The position numbers and the translations under genes are program-made. A DNA stretch of 20,165 nt from an uncultured Dialister sp. (GTDB lineage: Bacteria > Bacillota > Negativicutes > Veillonellales > Dialisteraceae), in NCBI RefSeq assembly GCF_900541605.1, contig NZ_UQKJ01000025.1, positions 1 to 20,165 of the forward strand, given 5' to 3'. The notes beneath the pieces are model-generated. The model searched no databases and was not told the origin of the DNA. It saw only the letters and a program-made list of their open reading frames with translations. Positions 1-6,765 of the stretch are shown in pieces (position 1 is the first letter of the stretch; each line of letters opens with the position of its first letter).

Positions 1-55
1 ACAGGAAAGAGTGTTTTCTGACGATATTTTCTTGATTAAATCAGCGTTTCCCTAG
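1..55. repeat. Left copy of a 55-nt terminal inverted repeat
   Basis: These 55 bases are the exact reverse complement of 20111-20165; the match stops at base 56 (A versus C). The inner end, CAGCGTTTCCCTAGAAGC, resembles the right arm of the ~130-nt palindromic elements at 6871 and 9227 (compare CAGTTTCCCTAGCAGC). An exact 55-nt match at both contig ends is what a de Bruijn assembler with k=55 leaves when a contig runs into the same repeat twice in opposite orientation. I therefore read it as a collapsed genomic repeat rather than a transposon end. No transposase is present. Confidence 0.9.
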
Positions 56-102
56 AAGCCCCCGCCCGTTCTTACGTAGACACATCTATCCGATACCCGG
101 CC

Positions 103-132
103 CGAAGGGCCTGTCCAGCTCAAGGCTCAAGG
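103..132 (+). repeat. Short dispersed repeat: AGGGCCTGTSCAGCTC followed by heptads
   Basis: AGGGCCTGTCCAGCTC is followed by two tandem CTCAAGG heptads (119-132). The same arrangement, AGGGCCTGTGCAGCTC followed by four looser heptads, occurs at 11795-11836. The rest of 56-179 holds no gene that I can support. Confidence 0.6.
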
Positions 133-179
133 CCCCATCTGTACGGCCTCACACTGAGACACCGGTCAGGACAGAACGC

Positions 180-207
180 AAAAAACCGCAGGGCCGAAGT
201 CCTGCGG
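180..207 (-). terminator. Rho-independent terminator of the larA-like gene
   Basis: Read on the minus strand, a perfect 7-bp stem (CCGCAGG/CCTGCGG, bases 186-192 with 201-207) with an 8-nt loop is followed by six T residues. It lies 10 nt past the stop codon of the LarA-like gene. Confidence 0.88.
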
Positions 208-217
208 TCTGGATTTT

Positions 218-1525
218 TTATTTCTTTAAGAACGGTACGATGGCGCTGCCGTGGGGGATGATGTTGATGGAGTAGTCCGTCTTTCCTTCCTTTGCCAGCT
301 GCGCTCTGGCCAGTTCCCAGGCTTCTTCCACCGAGGCCACGGGGATCTGGTGGGTCTTTTCCCGGAGGATGTCGAAGTTTTCCGGCCGGGTGACGATGTA
401 CACCGTGTGGGTCATGGCGGTAATCAGGTTTTCAAAGGCCACGAAGAAGGGAATGGTGAAGCAGCTGTGGAGGCCTTTTTCCATTTCCGTGAGGTCCTTG
501 TACTTGAAGCTTCCCAGGTAGGCCGGGGGCTCCATGATGTCCTCCGCTTCAATCATGGTAATGATGATGCCGCCCTTTTTCGTGGCGATTTCTGCGGTGG
601 TGTAGCACTTGGTGCCCTGGTAGAGGTTCGTGTCCTTCGGATAGCCGCCGGCGGATACGATGGTCACGTCGGCCTGCTGTTTCATGGGGACCTTCTGCAT
701 GCGGTAGGTTTCTTTTGTCCCTTCCAGCCATGCCTTATAGGGGTCGCCGCCTACCATGGAGGAAACCTTCCCTTCCTCGTTAATGATGGAGTGGACGAGG
801 AAGCAGGGATTCACCATGTCGCAGGCTTCCTGCATGTCTTCGGATACCGGATTCCCTTCGATTTTCAGGAGTTTGGCGTCCGGGTTCAGCCCGCTTCCCA
901 GGGTGGGTCCCAGGGCGTGGCAGTGGTTCTGCTGTACGGTCTCGAAGCCTGCGACTCCCGGAAGAATGAGTTTCCGGCCGCCGCCGAAGCCTGCCATATC
1001 GTGGGTAGACACGGCATTGATGAGGATTACCTTGTCCGCTTTGGCTACCCGGGTATCGATCCACACGTCGGTGCCCAGTTTTGTGGTACCCATGTGGGTG
1101 AGCATGGATTTATCTGTGGAAATGTGCTGGTACATTTTGATGCGCCGGGCCACTTCTTCCCCTACACAGGTCACGTTTTCTTCATCCGTATGGGGACGGT
1201 GGGTGCCCTGGGCGAAGACGATGTAAATGTCATCATCCGGCACGCCGGCCCGGTTCAGTTCGTTCACCACGTGGATGGTGAATTCGGAAGCCCGGTTCCA
1301 GGCGCGGGTAATGTCCGCCACCACCAGGCATACCTTATCTCCCTTGTGGACCACTTCGGTCAGGGGCTTGGAGCCGATGGGGTGGCGCATGCACTCCAAG
1401 GTGGCTTCCTTTACATCACAGGCCGGAGTGGGTACGCCCTCCAGCACATCGGAAATATGCTCTTCCGGAAGCATGACAGACTGCGTTCCGCGGCCATAGG
1501 CCAGTTTGAATTCTTTGAGACCCAT
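218..1525 (-). CDS. larA: LarA-family nickel-pincer 2-hydroxyacid racemase/epimerase
   Basis: A 435-residue protein of the LarA (nickel-dependent lactate racemase, DUF2088) family; LarA itself is about 425 residues. It is a cytoplasmic enzyme expected to interconvert stereoisomers of a 2-hydroxyacid using the nickel-pincer nucleotide. The key residues are all visible at LarA spacing: GTHR with His109, THDMAGFGGGRK with His175 and Lys185 (the cofactor-attachment lysine), and QNH with His201. These correspond to His108, His174, Lys184 and His200 of the Lactobacillus plantarum enzyme, offset by one. The start is supported by GGAGG about 10 nt upstream. No larB, larC or larE (cofactor synthesis) lies in the window. 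The gene stands alone, with its own terminator at 180-207 and a possible -10 at 1594-1599. LarA homologues act on several 2-hydroxyacids, so lactate is not certain. Confidence 0.88.
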   Translation of the reverse strand: MGLKEFKLAYGRGTQSVMLPEEHISDVLEGVPTPACDVKEATLECMRHPIGSKPLTEVVHKGDKVCLVVADITRAWNRASEFTIHVVNELNRAGVPDDDIYIVFAQGTHRPHTDEENVTCVGEEVARRIKMYQHISTDKSMLTHMGTTKLGTDVWIDTRVAKADKVILINAVSTHDMAGFGGGRKLILPGVAGFETVQQNHCHALGPTLGSGLNPDAKLLKIEGNPVSEDMQEACDMVNPCFLVHSIINEEGKVSSMVGGDPYKAWLEGTKETYRMQKVPMKQQADVTIVSAGGYPKDTNLYQGTKCYTTAEIATKKGGIIITMIEAEDIMEPPAYLGSFKYKDLTEMEKGLHSCFTIPFFVAFENLITAMTHTVYIVTRPENFDILREKTHQIPVASVEEAWELARAQLAKEGKTDYSINIIPHGSAIVPFLKK

Positions 1526-1562
1526 ATTATCTTTATCCTCCCTGCTGCTATCCTTCTATGGT

Positions 1563-1599
1563 ACCGGTCATATCCGGTGGTTGGTTTCTCTCTATTATA
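1563..1599 (-). promoter_or_regulatory. Possible promoter and operator of the larA-like gene
   Basis: On the minus strand a TATAAT box reads at 1599-1594, about 70 nt upstream of the start codon, without a convincing -35. Between it and the ribosome binding site lies a small inverted repeat, ACCGG-N6-CCGGT (1563-1578), which could be an operator. A further hairpin, GCCGGTC-N7-GACCGGC (1667-1687), follows the stop of the sigma-like gene but has no T tract. Confidence 0.4.
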
Positions 1600-1701
1600 T
1601 TACAGCGCCGGTGCCTGTGGAAAGGGGGAAGCCGGGGATTGGGGCCTTTAGTCAGGAAGCTCCGGAGCCGGTCTCCAGCGGACCGGCGGGGTGCCTGCTT
1701 T

Positions 1702-2253
1702 TCAGCTTTCTGCCTCCATTGCCCGACGGAGGCGCTGGAGGATATGGTCCCGGCTCCGGTAGTAGGAGGAGCGGCTCTTTCCGGTTTCCTTCAGGATCTG
1801 GGGCACGCTTTTCCCGCGGAGGAGGGCGTCCAGGATTTTTCTCTCATCCGGCGGGAGCTTCAGGGTGGCCAGGGCCCGGTGGAGGGCCTCCAGGGGCTGC
1901 TCCCGGCCGCAGGGATCTTCTGCTGCCATTTCTTCTTCTTCCTCCTTATACACTTCATGGCTGCTTCGCTCCATGGCCTTCCGGATGATCCGGGTCTTGG
2001 CCCAGTACAGCCGCTGCCTGATATACCAGGCGAAGTAGATGCCCTTCTCCCGGTCAAAGTCCCGCAGGGATTCCAGGAAGACAACGACCAGGTCCTGCCT
2101 GATGTCTTCCCAGTCCATCCGGGTCTCTCCGGCCGCCAGCCGGCGGAAGAGGGGCTCGTAGCGGCGGATGAGGGCCATCACCGCCTCCTTACTGCCATTC
2201 TGGGCAGCTTCCAGTAATTTCTTTTCTTCTTCATAGTTCTCCTGTCTTTTCAT
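1702..2253 (-). CDS. Sigma-70-like factor (YvrI/UviA/TcdR-type, divergent from holin cassette)
   Basis: A protein of about 183 residues with two sigma-like parts. An N-terminal region 2-like helix bundle includes MDWEDIRQDLVVVFLESL and an aromatic/basic stretch FAWYIRQRLYWAK. A C-terminal region 4-like helix-turn-helix includes LPPDERKILDALLRGKSVPQ and SRSSYYRSRDHILQRLRR. There is no sigma-1.1 or region 3, as in small alternative sigma factors. I prefer the ATG at 2253 (protein begins MKRQENYEEE), preceded by a modest GGAAA. In-frame starts at 2304 (ATG) and 2328 (TTG) would add 17 or 25 residues with no better ribosome site. It is divergent from the holin-GH25 operon, an arrangement reminiscent of uviA/uviB and tcdR/tcdE, where a small sigma factor sits beside a holin-like gene. 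The regulatory target is inferred, not shown. Confidence 0.75.
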   Translation of the reverse strand: MKRQENYEEEKKLLEAAQNGSKEAVMALIRRYEPLFRRLAAGETRMDWEDIRQDLVVVFLESLRDFDREKGIYFAWYIRQRLYWAKTRIIRKAMERSSHEVYKEEEEEMAAEDPCGREQPLEALHRALATLKLPPDERKILDALLRGKSVPQILKETGKSRSSYYRSRDHILQRLRRAMEAES

Positions 2254-2530
2254 GATTGCCTGTTTCCGGCATGCCTTTTGTATTTCCGCGGATGGTTTAA
2301 GCATAGGGAAATCATGAATAGAACGCAAGTTCGATACCGGGGCATGAAACAGGCCATTTTCGCTCTTCGGCAGTCTGTAAGCGTGAAAAATAACCTTACA
2401 GGGGCTGGTAGGGCTCTATCTGCGGTAAGAGGGAAATGGGGGAAGGAAAAATATTTCTTTTCTCCGGAACATTTCCTTTCGCCAGAGAACTATAGAGACA
2501 GGAAATGCCTGCTGCGAAAGGAGATCAATT
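2254..2530. promoter_or_regulatory. Divergent intergenic region between sigma-like gene and holin operon
   Basis: This 277-nt gap presumably holds the promoters of both divergent units, but I see no good sigma-A -35/-10 pair. It contains a 7-bp inverted repeat CTGTAAG-N13-CTTACAG (2375-2401), a possible operator or hairpin, and an AT-rich stretch around 2445-2462. The holin ribosome site AAAGGAG ends near 2523. The lack of a standard promoter fits, but does not prove, use of an alternative sigma factor. Confidence 0.4.
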
Positions 2531-3022
2531 ATGAACCATTTACTGGAGTCCGGGAAGGACCTGGCCAGCTGCTTTCCCCTGAAAGTGACGGGGTCTCTCC
2601 TCTTTCTTGTGGCCGCCCACCATGCCCTTATGTTTCTCTGTTTTTCCCTGCTGGTACTGCTGGACCTTCTGGCCCGGTGGCTGGCTATTGCCGCTTCCCT
2701 TCTCCGGGCAGAGGGGGACAGGGAGCCCTCTCTCCTGGCCATGGCCAGGGCCATTCCCCGGGCCCGGAAGCTGGGGCTCATCCGGAGCCGGATCATGAAG
2801 GAACGGGGGCTGTCGAAGCTGATTCTTTACAATATCTGCGTCCTGGCGGCGGGCTGTGCGGATTACCTGCTCCAGGGAGCCGGCCAGCCTTCGGACATGG
2901 TGTCCCTGGCCATCAGCTACCTGGCGGCGTCGGAGGCCCTGTCGGTCATCGAAAATCTGTCGGAGGCGGGCTTTACGTCCATGGCCCTTCTCCTCAAGCG
3001 TCTGAAGGGGGTGGGAAAATGA
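2531..3022 (+). CDS. Holin-like membrane protein (phage holin 4 / toxin-secretion family)
   Basis: A 163-residue protein with the look of the phage_holin_4_1 family (the group that includes TcdE and UviB-like proteins). A long hydrophobic region lies at about residues 18-57, and a second at about 97-114 containing the motif CADYLLQG. A third, at about 123-143, contains the diagnostic ISYLAASEALSVIENLSEAG, matching the family signature of a serine/glutamate-rich helix ending in ENL-x-E-x-G. The central loop is basic. The start is set by AAAGGAG just upstream. The stop codon overlaps the start of the GH25 lysozyme (ATGA), so the two are translationally coupled, as in a phage lysis cassette. It is expected to form membrane lesions that release the signal-less lysozyme. 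There are no other phage genes nearby. Confidence 0.78.
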   Translation: MNHLLESGKDLASCFPLKVTGSLLFLVAAHHALMFLCFSLLVLLDLLARWLAIAASLLRAEGDREPSLLAMARAIPRARKLGLIRSRIMKERGLSKLILYNICVLAAGCADYLLQGAGQPSDMVSLAISYLAASEALSVIENLSEAGFTSMALLLKRLKGVGK

Positions 3023-3621
3023 AGTGGGGTATCGATGTATCGGAGCACAATGGGGTGATCCCCTGGAGCGCCCTGAAAAAGACGGGCCTCTCCTTTGCCA
3101 TTCTGCGGCTGGGCTGGGGGCAGTACCATCTGGATGAAAGGTTTTATGAAAATATCAATGGTGCCCTGGCGGCAGGCATAGAAACGGGCATCTATTACTA
3201 CAGCTATGCCCTGACACCGGTGGAGGCGGCCCGGGAAGCCCGGTTTGCAGCCTTCGTGCTCCGGGACGGCGGCCTTTCGCCGGAGTATCTGGCCATGGGC
3301 TGCTGGCTGGACATGGAAGATGGGGACCGGTACAAGGAAAAAAACGGCCTCACCCATGGGGAGGCCATCACCGCCATATCCGCCGCCTTTCTGGAGGAAA
3401 TGAAGAAGGAGGGCTATCCTGCCGGCATTTACGGCAGCTGGGACTGGCTGACCCATAAGATACACAGGCTGTCCCTGCCGCCGGGTACACCGGTGTGGTG
3501 CGCCCAGTGGGGCAGGGAATGTAATTTTCCGGGTGCCGCCATCTGGCAGTTCACCAATGCCCTCCGCCTGGAAGGCCTGGAACTGGACGGGGATATCTGC
3601 CTGGACAAAGGGCAGGTTTGA
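3019..3621 (+). CDS. GH25 muramidase (endolysin-like, no signal peptide)
   Basis: A 200-residue single-domain glycoside hydrolase family 25 lysozyme, which cleaves the MurNAc-GlcNAc bond of peptidoglycan. It begins GIDVSEHNG with Asp6, and carries the catalytic pair in CWLDMED (Asp98 and Glu100). Other family landmarks are AILRLGWG, GIYYYSYA, YPAGIYGSWDWL and the C-terminal VWCAQWG...IWQFTNA. There is no signal peptide and no cell-wall-binding repeat, so export would depend on the upstream holin. The start codon overlaps the holin stop by 4 nt. An upstream in-frame extension back to 2278 merely reads the holin gene in another frame and is not real. Confidence 0.9.
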   Translation: MKWGIDVSEHNGVIPWSALKKTGLSFAILRLGWGQYHLDERFYENINGALAAGIETGIYYYSYALTPVEAAREARFAAFVLRDGGLSPEYLAMGCWLDMEDGDRYKEKNGLTHGEAITAISAAFLEEMKKEGYPAGIYGSWDWLTHKIHRLSLPPGTPVWCAQWGRECNFPGAAIWQFTNALRLEGLELDGDICLDKGQV

Positions 3622-3662
3622 AATGAGTGAAGAGAGCTGCCTGCAGAGGCAATGCCACGTTT

Positions 3663-3716
3663 TACGGGCAGGGGTATCAGGATTTCAATGGCGGTGAGGC
3701 CGCTGATCCTGCCCGG
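3663..3716. repeat. Imperfect hairpin in the intergenic region
   Basis: The stem CGGGCAGG/CCTGCCCG (8 bp) continues after small internal loops with ATCAG/CTGAT. It lies just after the GH25 gene. There is no T tract, so it is not a classical terminator; it may be part of the dispersed repeat DNA that follows (3748-3793). Confidence 0.5.
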
Positions 3717-3747
3717 TCTCTGATCGTCTGAGCTGTCTGACGTCTCT

Positions 3748-3793
3748 GCCGCTAAGCGGCGGGACCTCAACTCTCAAATTTCAATTCTATAAA
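3748..3793 (+). repeat. Palindrome-plus-heptad module (copy 1)
   Basis: GCCGCTAAGCGGC (3748-3760; 5-bp stem, 3-nt loop) is followed after 5 nt by four 7-nt units: CTCAACT, CTCAAAT, TTCAATT and CTATAAA (3766-3793). It lies between the GH25 gene and the DUF2922 gene. The same module recurs through the window. Confidence 0.85.
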
Positions 3794-3920
3794 TTTCCCG
3801 GGACACTTTCCCCTTTCCCGCCACTATACAGGCAGAGAAGCGAAGAGGAAGCCCGGCGCGCGGGGGCACGTCAGAAACTTCTCCATTGATTCCATGATGT
3901 ATGAAGAAAGGACAGAACCT

Positions 3921-4127
3921 ATGAAGAATCTTGCACTCGTATTCAAAACCAGTGGTAACTCCACCATGACCATCACCATTGCCAGCCCGAAGGACAATGT
4001 GACCCTGGATGAGGCGAAGGCGGCAGCGGAGAAGCTCATTCCCATCCTCGTCACCAACGCCGGTGCCGATGTGGTGGCCCTGGACAGGGCCAGCGTCATC
4101 ACCACCTCCTCCGAGGACCTGGCGTAA
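3921..4127 (+). CDS. DUF2922 family small protein
   Basis: A 68-residue protein beginning MKNLALVFKTSGNSTMTIT, followed by a PKDNVTLDEAKAAAEKLIP segment. This is the usual pattern of DUF2922 proteins (a beta-hairpin with an F-K-T motif, then a helix). No biochemical function is known. I chose the ATG at 3921 because AAAGGA lies just upstream and the family begins here; an upstream ATG at 3894 would add nine non-conserved residues. It is followed 38 nt later by a DUF1659 protein, its normal partner in Firmicutes, where the pair often travels with YvrJ and a small sigma-like factor. No YvrJ is seen here. Confidence 0.8.
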   Translation: MKNLALVFKTSGNSTMTITIASPKDNVTLDEAKAAAEKLIPILVTNAGADVVALDRASVITTSSEDLA

Positions 4128-4165
4128 GGTATTGATTCAGTTGTAAAAAAAGAAAGGAACCTATT

Positions 4166-4399
4166 ATGGCAGCAGTGAAAGCAATTTCCGATGTAAAACT
4201 TCAGGTCCGTTTCAATAACGGTACCACCGCCGCAGGCAAAGCGGCTGTGAAAACGGTGACCCTGTCCCAGGTGAAACTGGATGCTACGGACCAGCAGCTC
4301 CTGGATGCAGGCAATGCGCTGGCCGGGCTTTCTTCCCTCACCCTGAACGGGGTAAGACGGGTGGATACCGGTGACCTCAGCGATGGCGCCGGCGCCTGA
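4166..4399 (+). CDS. DUF1659 family small protein
   Basis: A 77-residue protein with the DUF1659 pattern: a strand-rich start (KLQVRFNNGTTAAGKAAVKT), a central DATDQQLLDAGNALAGL helix and the C-terminal VRRVDTGDL typical of the family. No function is established. It has a good ribosome site (AAAGGAAC) and directly follows the DUF2922 gene. A terminator follows at 4416, so the pair forms the end of a transcription unit that may also include the holin and lysozyme. Confidence 0.85.
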   Translation: MAAVKAISDVKLQVRFNNGTTAAGKAAVKTVTLSQVKLDATDQQLLDAGNALAGLSSLTLNGVRRVDTGDLSDGAGA

Positions 4400-4415
4400 C
4401 GAATGACATAAGAAA

Positions 4416-4443
4416 AGCACGGACCTTCGGGTTCGTGCTTTTT
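4416..4443 (+). terminator. Rho-independent terminator after DUF1659
   Basis: AGCACGGACC pairs with GGTTCGTGCT across a short TTCG loop and is followed by a T run (4439-4443). It lies 16 nt beyond the DUF1659 stop. Four A residues on the left give weak activity towards the convergent cupin gene. Confidence 0.85.
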
Positions 4444-4551
4444 GCCATGTAAAAACAGAATTGAATTGTGTGAAGAGAATGGAGGCCCTGTGCCTTTGGT
4501 GAGGCCCCTGTCCAAGAGCCTGCAGGCGTTGGATTGTCTGCTGGCTCAGCT

Positions 4552-4583
4552 GCGGAGAAGCCGCTGGATCTCAAATCTGTTTA
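4552..4583 (+). repeat. Palindrome-plus-heptad module (degenerate copy)
   Basis: GCGGAGAAGCCGC (4552-4564), then TGGAT and CTCAAAT (4570-4576), then CTGTTTA (4577-4583). The last three bases are the stop codon of the minus-strand cupin gene. The same CTCAAATCTRTTTAT string marks the 3' end of aroD at 9427. The rest of 4444-4551 shows nothing I can name. Confidence 0.65.
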
Positions 4584-4922
4584 TTTGTCGTAAATGATGA
4601 GGCCCATGAAGACGAGGTCTTCATCGCCGATATTTTCCAGTCCGTGGCGGTCCCCGCTCTTGCAGAATGTGGCATCACCGGGACCTACTTCGCAGGTGCT
4701 GCCGTTATCGGTGTAAAGTCCCCGGCCCGAGAGGATATAGTAGATCTCCCCATCTCCTTTGTGCTGGTGGACGCCCATGGAGCAGCCTTTTGCCAGGGTG
4801 CATTTTACATAAAGCCGGCATTTGTCCTTCAGAATCTCCGGCCCCGCAATGGGCTGGAGAATGATGCGGCCTTTGCCGCCATTGGGATGTTCAATGATTT
4901 TGGGTGGCAGTTTTTCAAGCAT
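4581..4922 (-). CDS. Single-domain cupin protein
   Basis: A 113-residue small cupin. Motif 1 is complete (GCSMGVHQHKGDGEIYYILS, with metal ligands His52, His54 and Glu59). Motif 2 is nearly canonical (GDATFCKSGDRHGLEN, with His93), with Lys in place of the usual Pro. It is probably a metal-dependent enzyme or ligand-binding protein of unknown substrate. I chose the ATG at 4922 because AGAAGGT lies 8 nt upstream; the ATG at 4946 would add eight residues (MSKKEGHP) that overlap that ribosome site. It faces the DUF1659 gene and is divergent from yitT. Its stop codon falls in repeat DNA (4552-4583). Confidence 0.82.
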   Translation of the reverse strand: MLEKLPPKIIEHPNGGKGRIILQPIAGPEILKDKCRLYVKCTLAKGCSMGVHQHKGDGEIYYILSGRGLYTDNGSTCEVGPGDATFCKSGDRHGLENIGDEDLVFMGLIIYDK

Positions 4923-4961
4923 AGGATGACCTTCTTTCTTTGACATAGGGCGGGCAGTCCT

Positions 4962-4994
4962 GCCTGCGGTGGTTGTGCGGCTGGGTGTCGGGTG
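4962..4994 (+). repeat. Dispersed repeat shared with 9186-9218
   Basis: The consensus GCCTGCGGYGGTTRTGYGG continuing CTGGGYG is shared with 9186-9218, and a looser inverted copy lies at about 9370-9400. It is in the 430-nt gap upstream of yitT (4923-5356), which otherwise holds the palindrome at 5027-5039, CGGTCAGCC twice (5174, 5221) and a TGACCGGTCA palindrome (5217-5226). No gene is seen there. Confidence 0.6.
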
Positions 4995-5026
4995 AACTGG
5001 TGGGGCCCTGCGCTTTGAGCTGCCCT

Positions 5027-5039
5027 GCCGCTTCGCGGC
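5027..5039. repeat. GCCGC-TTC-GCGGC palindrome (without clear heptads)
   Basis: This 13-nt palindrome is identical to the one at 11401-11413. Only a single TTGAG remnant lies to its left (5014-5018), so this copy looks decayed or truncated. Confidence 0.7.
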
Positions 5040-5279
5040 CCATACCCTCTTTCAGCCTGTGGCCGGAGCCGCTGACGATATCTGACGTCCCATGGCTGGA
5101 GAGCCGGCAAAGGGCGTTCCATCTCTCCACTCCGTCCAGCCATGAAGGGAATCGGTAAGCGGACAGCAGATAGCGGTCAGCCTTCTCCGGCCTGTCCCAC
5201 TGTTTCACTGGCCCATTGACCGGTCAGCCCTTTTTTTCATTTTCCCACAAGGAAGGGCGGAAAACAACGGGAAAATCTT

Positions 5280-5308
5280 TTCATGGTGCCACGGGAGAAT
5301 GATATAAT
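5280..5308 (+). promoter_or_regulatory. Probable promoter of yitT
   Basis: A TATAAT box lies at 5303-5308, 48 nt before the start codon. The -35 is weak (TTCATG at 5280, 17-nt spacer). A purine-rich ribosome site (GGAAGGAAAGGAA) precedes the ATG. Confidence 0.5.
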
Positions 5309-5356
5309 GGTATAGGAATTTTTCATAGTTCATGAAAGGAAGGAAAGGAATCCAAT

Positions 5357-6367
5357 ATGGTAAACGTATTAGGGGCCGATTTCCGTACGCCCACATTCTG
5401 GCAGCGACTCGCTTTTATCATTGCCATTACGGTGGTAGGTACATTTGGCTATTCCATCGGCGTCAACGTATTCCTTGTACCCCACCAGTTCCTGTCCGGC
5501 GGCCTGACCGGTATCGCCATGATTCTGTATTACCTCACCGGTTTTCCTATTGGCCTGGGAAACCTGCTGCTCAATGTGCCGATTCTCCTTTTGTCTCTTA
5601 AATTCATGGGGAAGTTTTATACCCTTATCACTATCCTGGGTACGGTGCTGTGCTCCGTATTCATTGACCTTACCTCGTTCCTTTCGGCGTACAACGTGGT
5701 GAAGGATCCCCTGGTGGCCGCTATTTCCGGCGGCGTGGTGCTGGGGGTGTCCATGGGTGTCCTGTACCGGTACAACAGCAATACCGGCGGCCTTGATGTG
5801 ATTGGGGCTATCCTGAAGAAATACTATAACCTGGAAATCGGATACGTAGTATTTGCCCTGAATTTCGTCATTGTCACGGCGGGAGCCTTCATTTTCACGT
5901 TAGAGCCTGCTATCTGCACCCTTATCGCCATGTACATCAATGCGAACCTTTCCAGCCGTATCGTCATCGGCTTTGCCCAGAGGAAGGCGGCCTTCATCGT
6001 GTCCGATAAACCCCTGGAAATCTCGGACGCCATCCTTCGGAATATTCACCACGGCGCAACGCTCCTATACGGCCAGGGTGCTTTCTCAGGGGTGGAAAAG
6101 AAAATCGTCTTTGCCATTGTGGACCTTACCCAGATTACCAGGGTCCGCCATCTCATTGAAGACATAGACCCCTCGGCTTTCCTTTTCATCATGAACACCA
6201 CCGATGTCATCGGCCGGGGCTTTACCCGCCCCCTGTCCACAGCCCATAATATGCCCCATTCTGTCCGCTACATCTGTGATAAAGAGGGGAACCTGGTACC
6301 CACCCACATGTGGTCCTATGAAATGGAGTCGGAAGCCCATCCGGATGATGAAGAGAAAGGAAAATAA
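5357..6367 (+). CDS. YitT family membrane protein (DUF161 plus DUF2179)
   Basis: A 336-residue integral membrane protein. Residues ~15-200 hold five or six hydrophobic segments with YitT-family landmarks (NVFLVPHQFLSGGLTGIAM, residues 37-55, and RYNSNTGGLDVIGAIL). The soluble C-terminal ~110 residues are a DUF2179 domain (SGVEKKIVFAIVDLTQITRV...IEDIDPSAFLFIMNTTDVIG). Family members are widespread in Firmicutes and are thought to be transporters, but their substrate is not settled. The C-terminal tail is longer and more charged than usual (ending HPDDEEKGK). The start has a strong purine-rich ribosome site. It appears monocistronic, with a promoter at 5280-5308 and a long hairpin 15 nt after the stop. 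Confidence 0.88.
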   Translation: MVNVLGADFRTPTFWQRLAFIIAITVVGTFGYSIGVNVFLVPHQFLSGGLTGIAMILYYLTGFPIGLGNLLLNVPILLLSLKFMGKFYTLITILGTVLCSVFIDLTSFLSAYNVVKDPLVAAISGGVVLGVSMGVLYRYNSNTGGLDVIGAILKKYYNLEIGYVVFALNFVIVTAGAFIFTLEPAICTLIAMYINANLSSRIVIGFAQRKAAFIVSDKPLEISDAILRNIHHGATLLYGQGAFSGVEKKIVFAIVDLTQITRVRHLIEDIDPSAFLFIMNTTDVIGRGFTRPLSTAHNMPHSVRYICDKEGNLVPTHMWSYEMESEAHPDDEEKGK

Positions 6368-6382
6368 TGGTTTTGGGCGCTG

Positions 6383-6448
6383 ATGGATAGGGTCATCCGG
6401 GGCGGGGCCGCCAGGTTCCGGCGGCCCACCCCGGATGACTCTATCCAT
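6383..6448. repeat. 66-nt near-perfect palindrome after yitT
   Basis: An approximately 29-bp stem (one mismatch, one GU-type pair and one bulge) closes on a 7-nt loop (AGGTTCC). It begins 15 nt after the yitT stop. No T tract follows on either strand, so it is not a textbook terminator. It may act as a 3' stabilising or processing hairpin, or it may be a palindromic repeat. Confidence 0.8.
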
Positions 6449-6488
6449 TTACCATGCCAATCCCGACTAACCTGCGATTTCCTCGTTC

Positions 6489-6517
6489 TTGACAGATAGA
6501 ACAATGCCTATTATAAT
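6489..6517 (+). promoter_or_regulatory. Consensus sigma-A promoter of the T-box leader
   Basis: TTGACA (6489-6494) and TATAAT (6512-6517) are separated by exactly 17 nt, a perfect consensus. Transcription should start near 6524, directly ahead of the T-box leader. Confidence 0.9.
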
Positions 6518-6523
6518 AGCGGG

Positions 6524-6737
6524 TAATAAGAACCATGCGATGAACAGGAATAAGCCCTGTCGGAAATGACAGAGAGCCGGGAGGATGGAAACCGGTATGG
6601 AAGAGGGGCGTGTCGCCTGTGAGCTGGGGGCTGAAAGAACAGTAAGCCCACCGTCTGTCCGCGTTAAGGATATGGAGTATAATGCAGGGTGGTACCGCGC
6701 CATGAGCGCCCTTGTCCGATGGGACAGGGCTTTTTTT
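6524..6737 (+). promoter_or_regulatory. T-box leader, first tail
   Basis: The hallmark T-box sequence GCAGGGTGGTACCGCG lies at 6684-6699. It is preceded by a stem I region with the usual landmarks: GATGAACAGGAATAAG, then AGAGAGCCGG pairing with ACCGGT around GGATGGAA, then GCCTGTGAGC, and a CCGCGTTAAGG element before the antiterminator. The terminator is GCCCTTGTCC/GGGACAGGGC (6708-6730) followed by seven T residues. T-boxes sense uncharged tRNA and relieve termination. The triplet just before GCCTGTGAG is GTC (6612-6614), which would specify valine; I give this little weight without a folded model. A second antiterminator/terminator follows at 6766. Confidence 0.88.
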
Positions 6738-6765
6738 GTACCATTCTCCATGCTCCCTGAGGTAT

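Noticed and set aside
251..1651. A 466-codon plus-strand open frame over the larA-like gene
   Set aside because: It is antisense to a gene with all LarA motifs; its translation is rich in Gly, His and Val with no recognisable domain and no ribosome site.
2278..3018. N-terminal extension of the GH25 lysozyme frame
   Set aside because: The extension overlaps the holin gene in another frame and reads as Pro/Gly-rich nonsense. The true ATG at 3019 overlaps the holin stop and begins the GH25 domain.
2531..3621. Prophage lysis module
   Set aside because: A holin and endolysin are present, but no capsid, tail, integrase or repressor genes flank them, and the neighbours are chromosomal. I treat it as a domesticated cassette.
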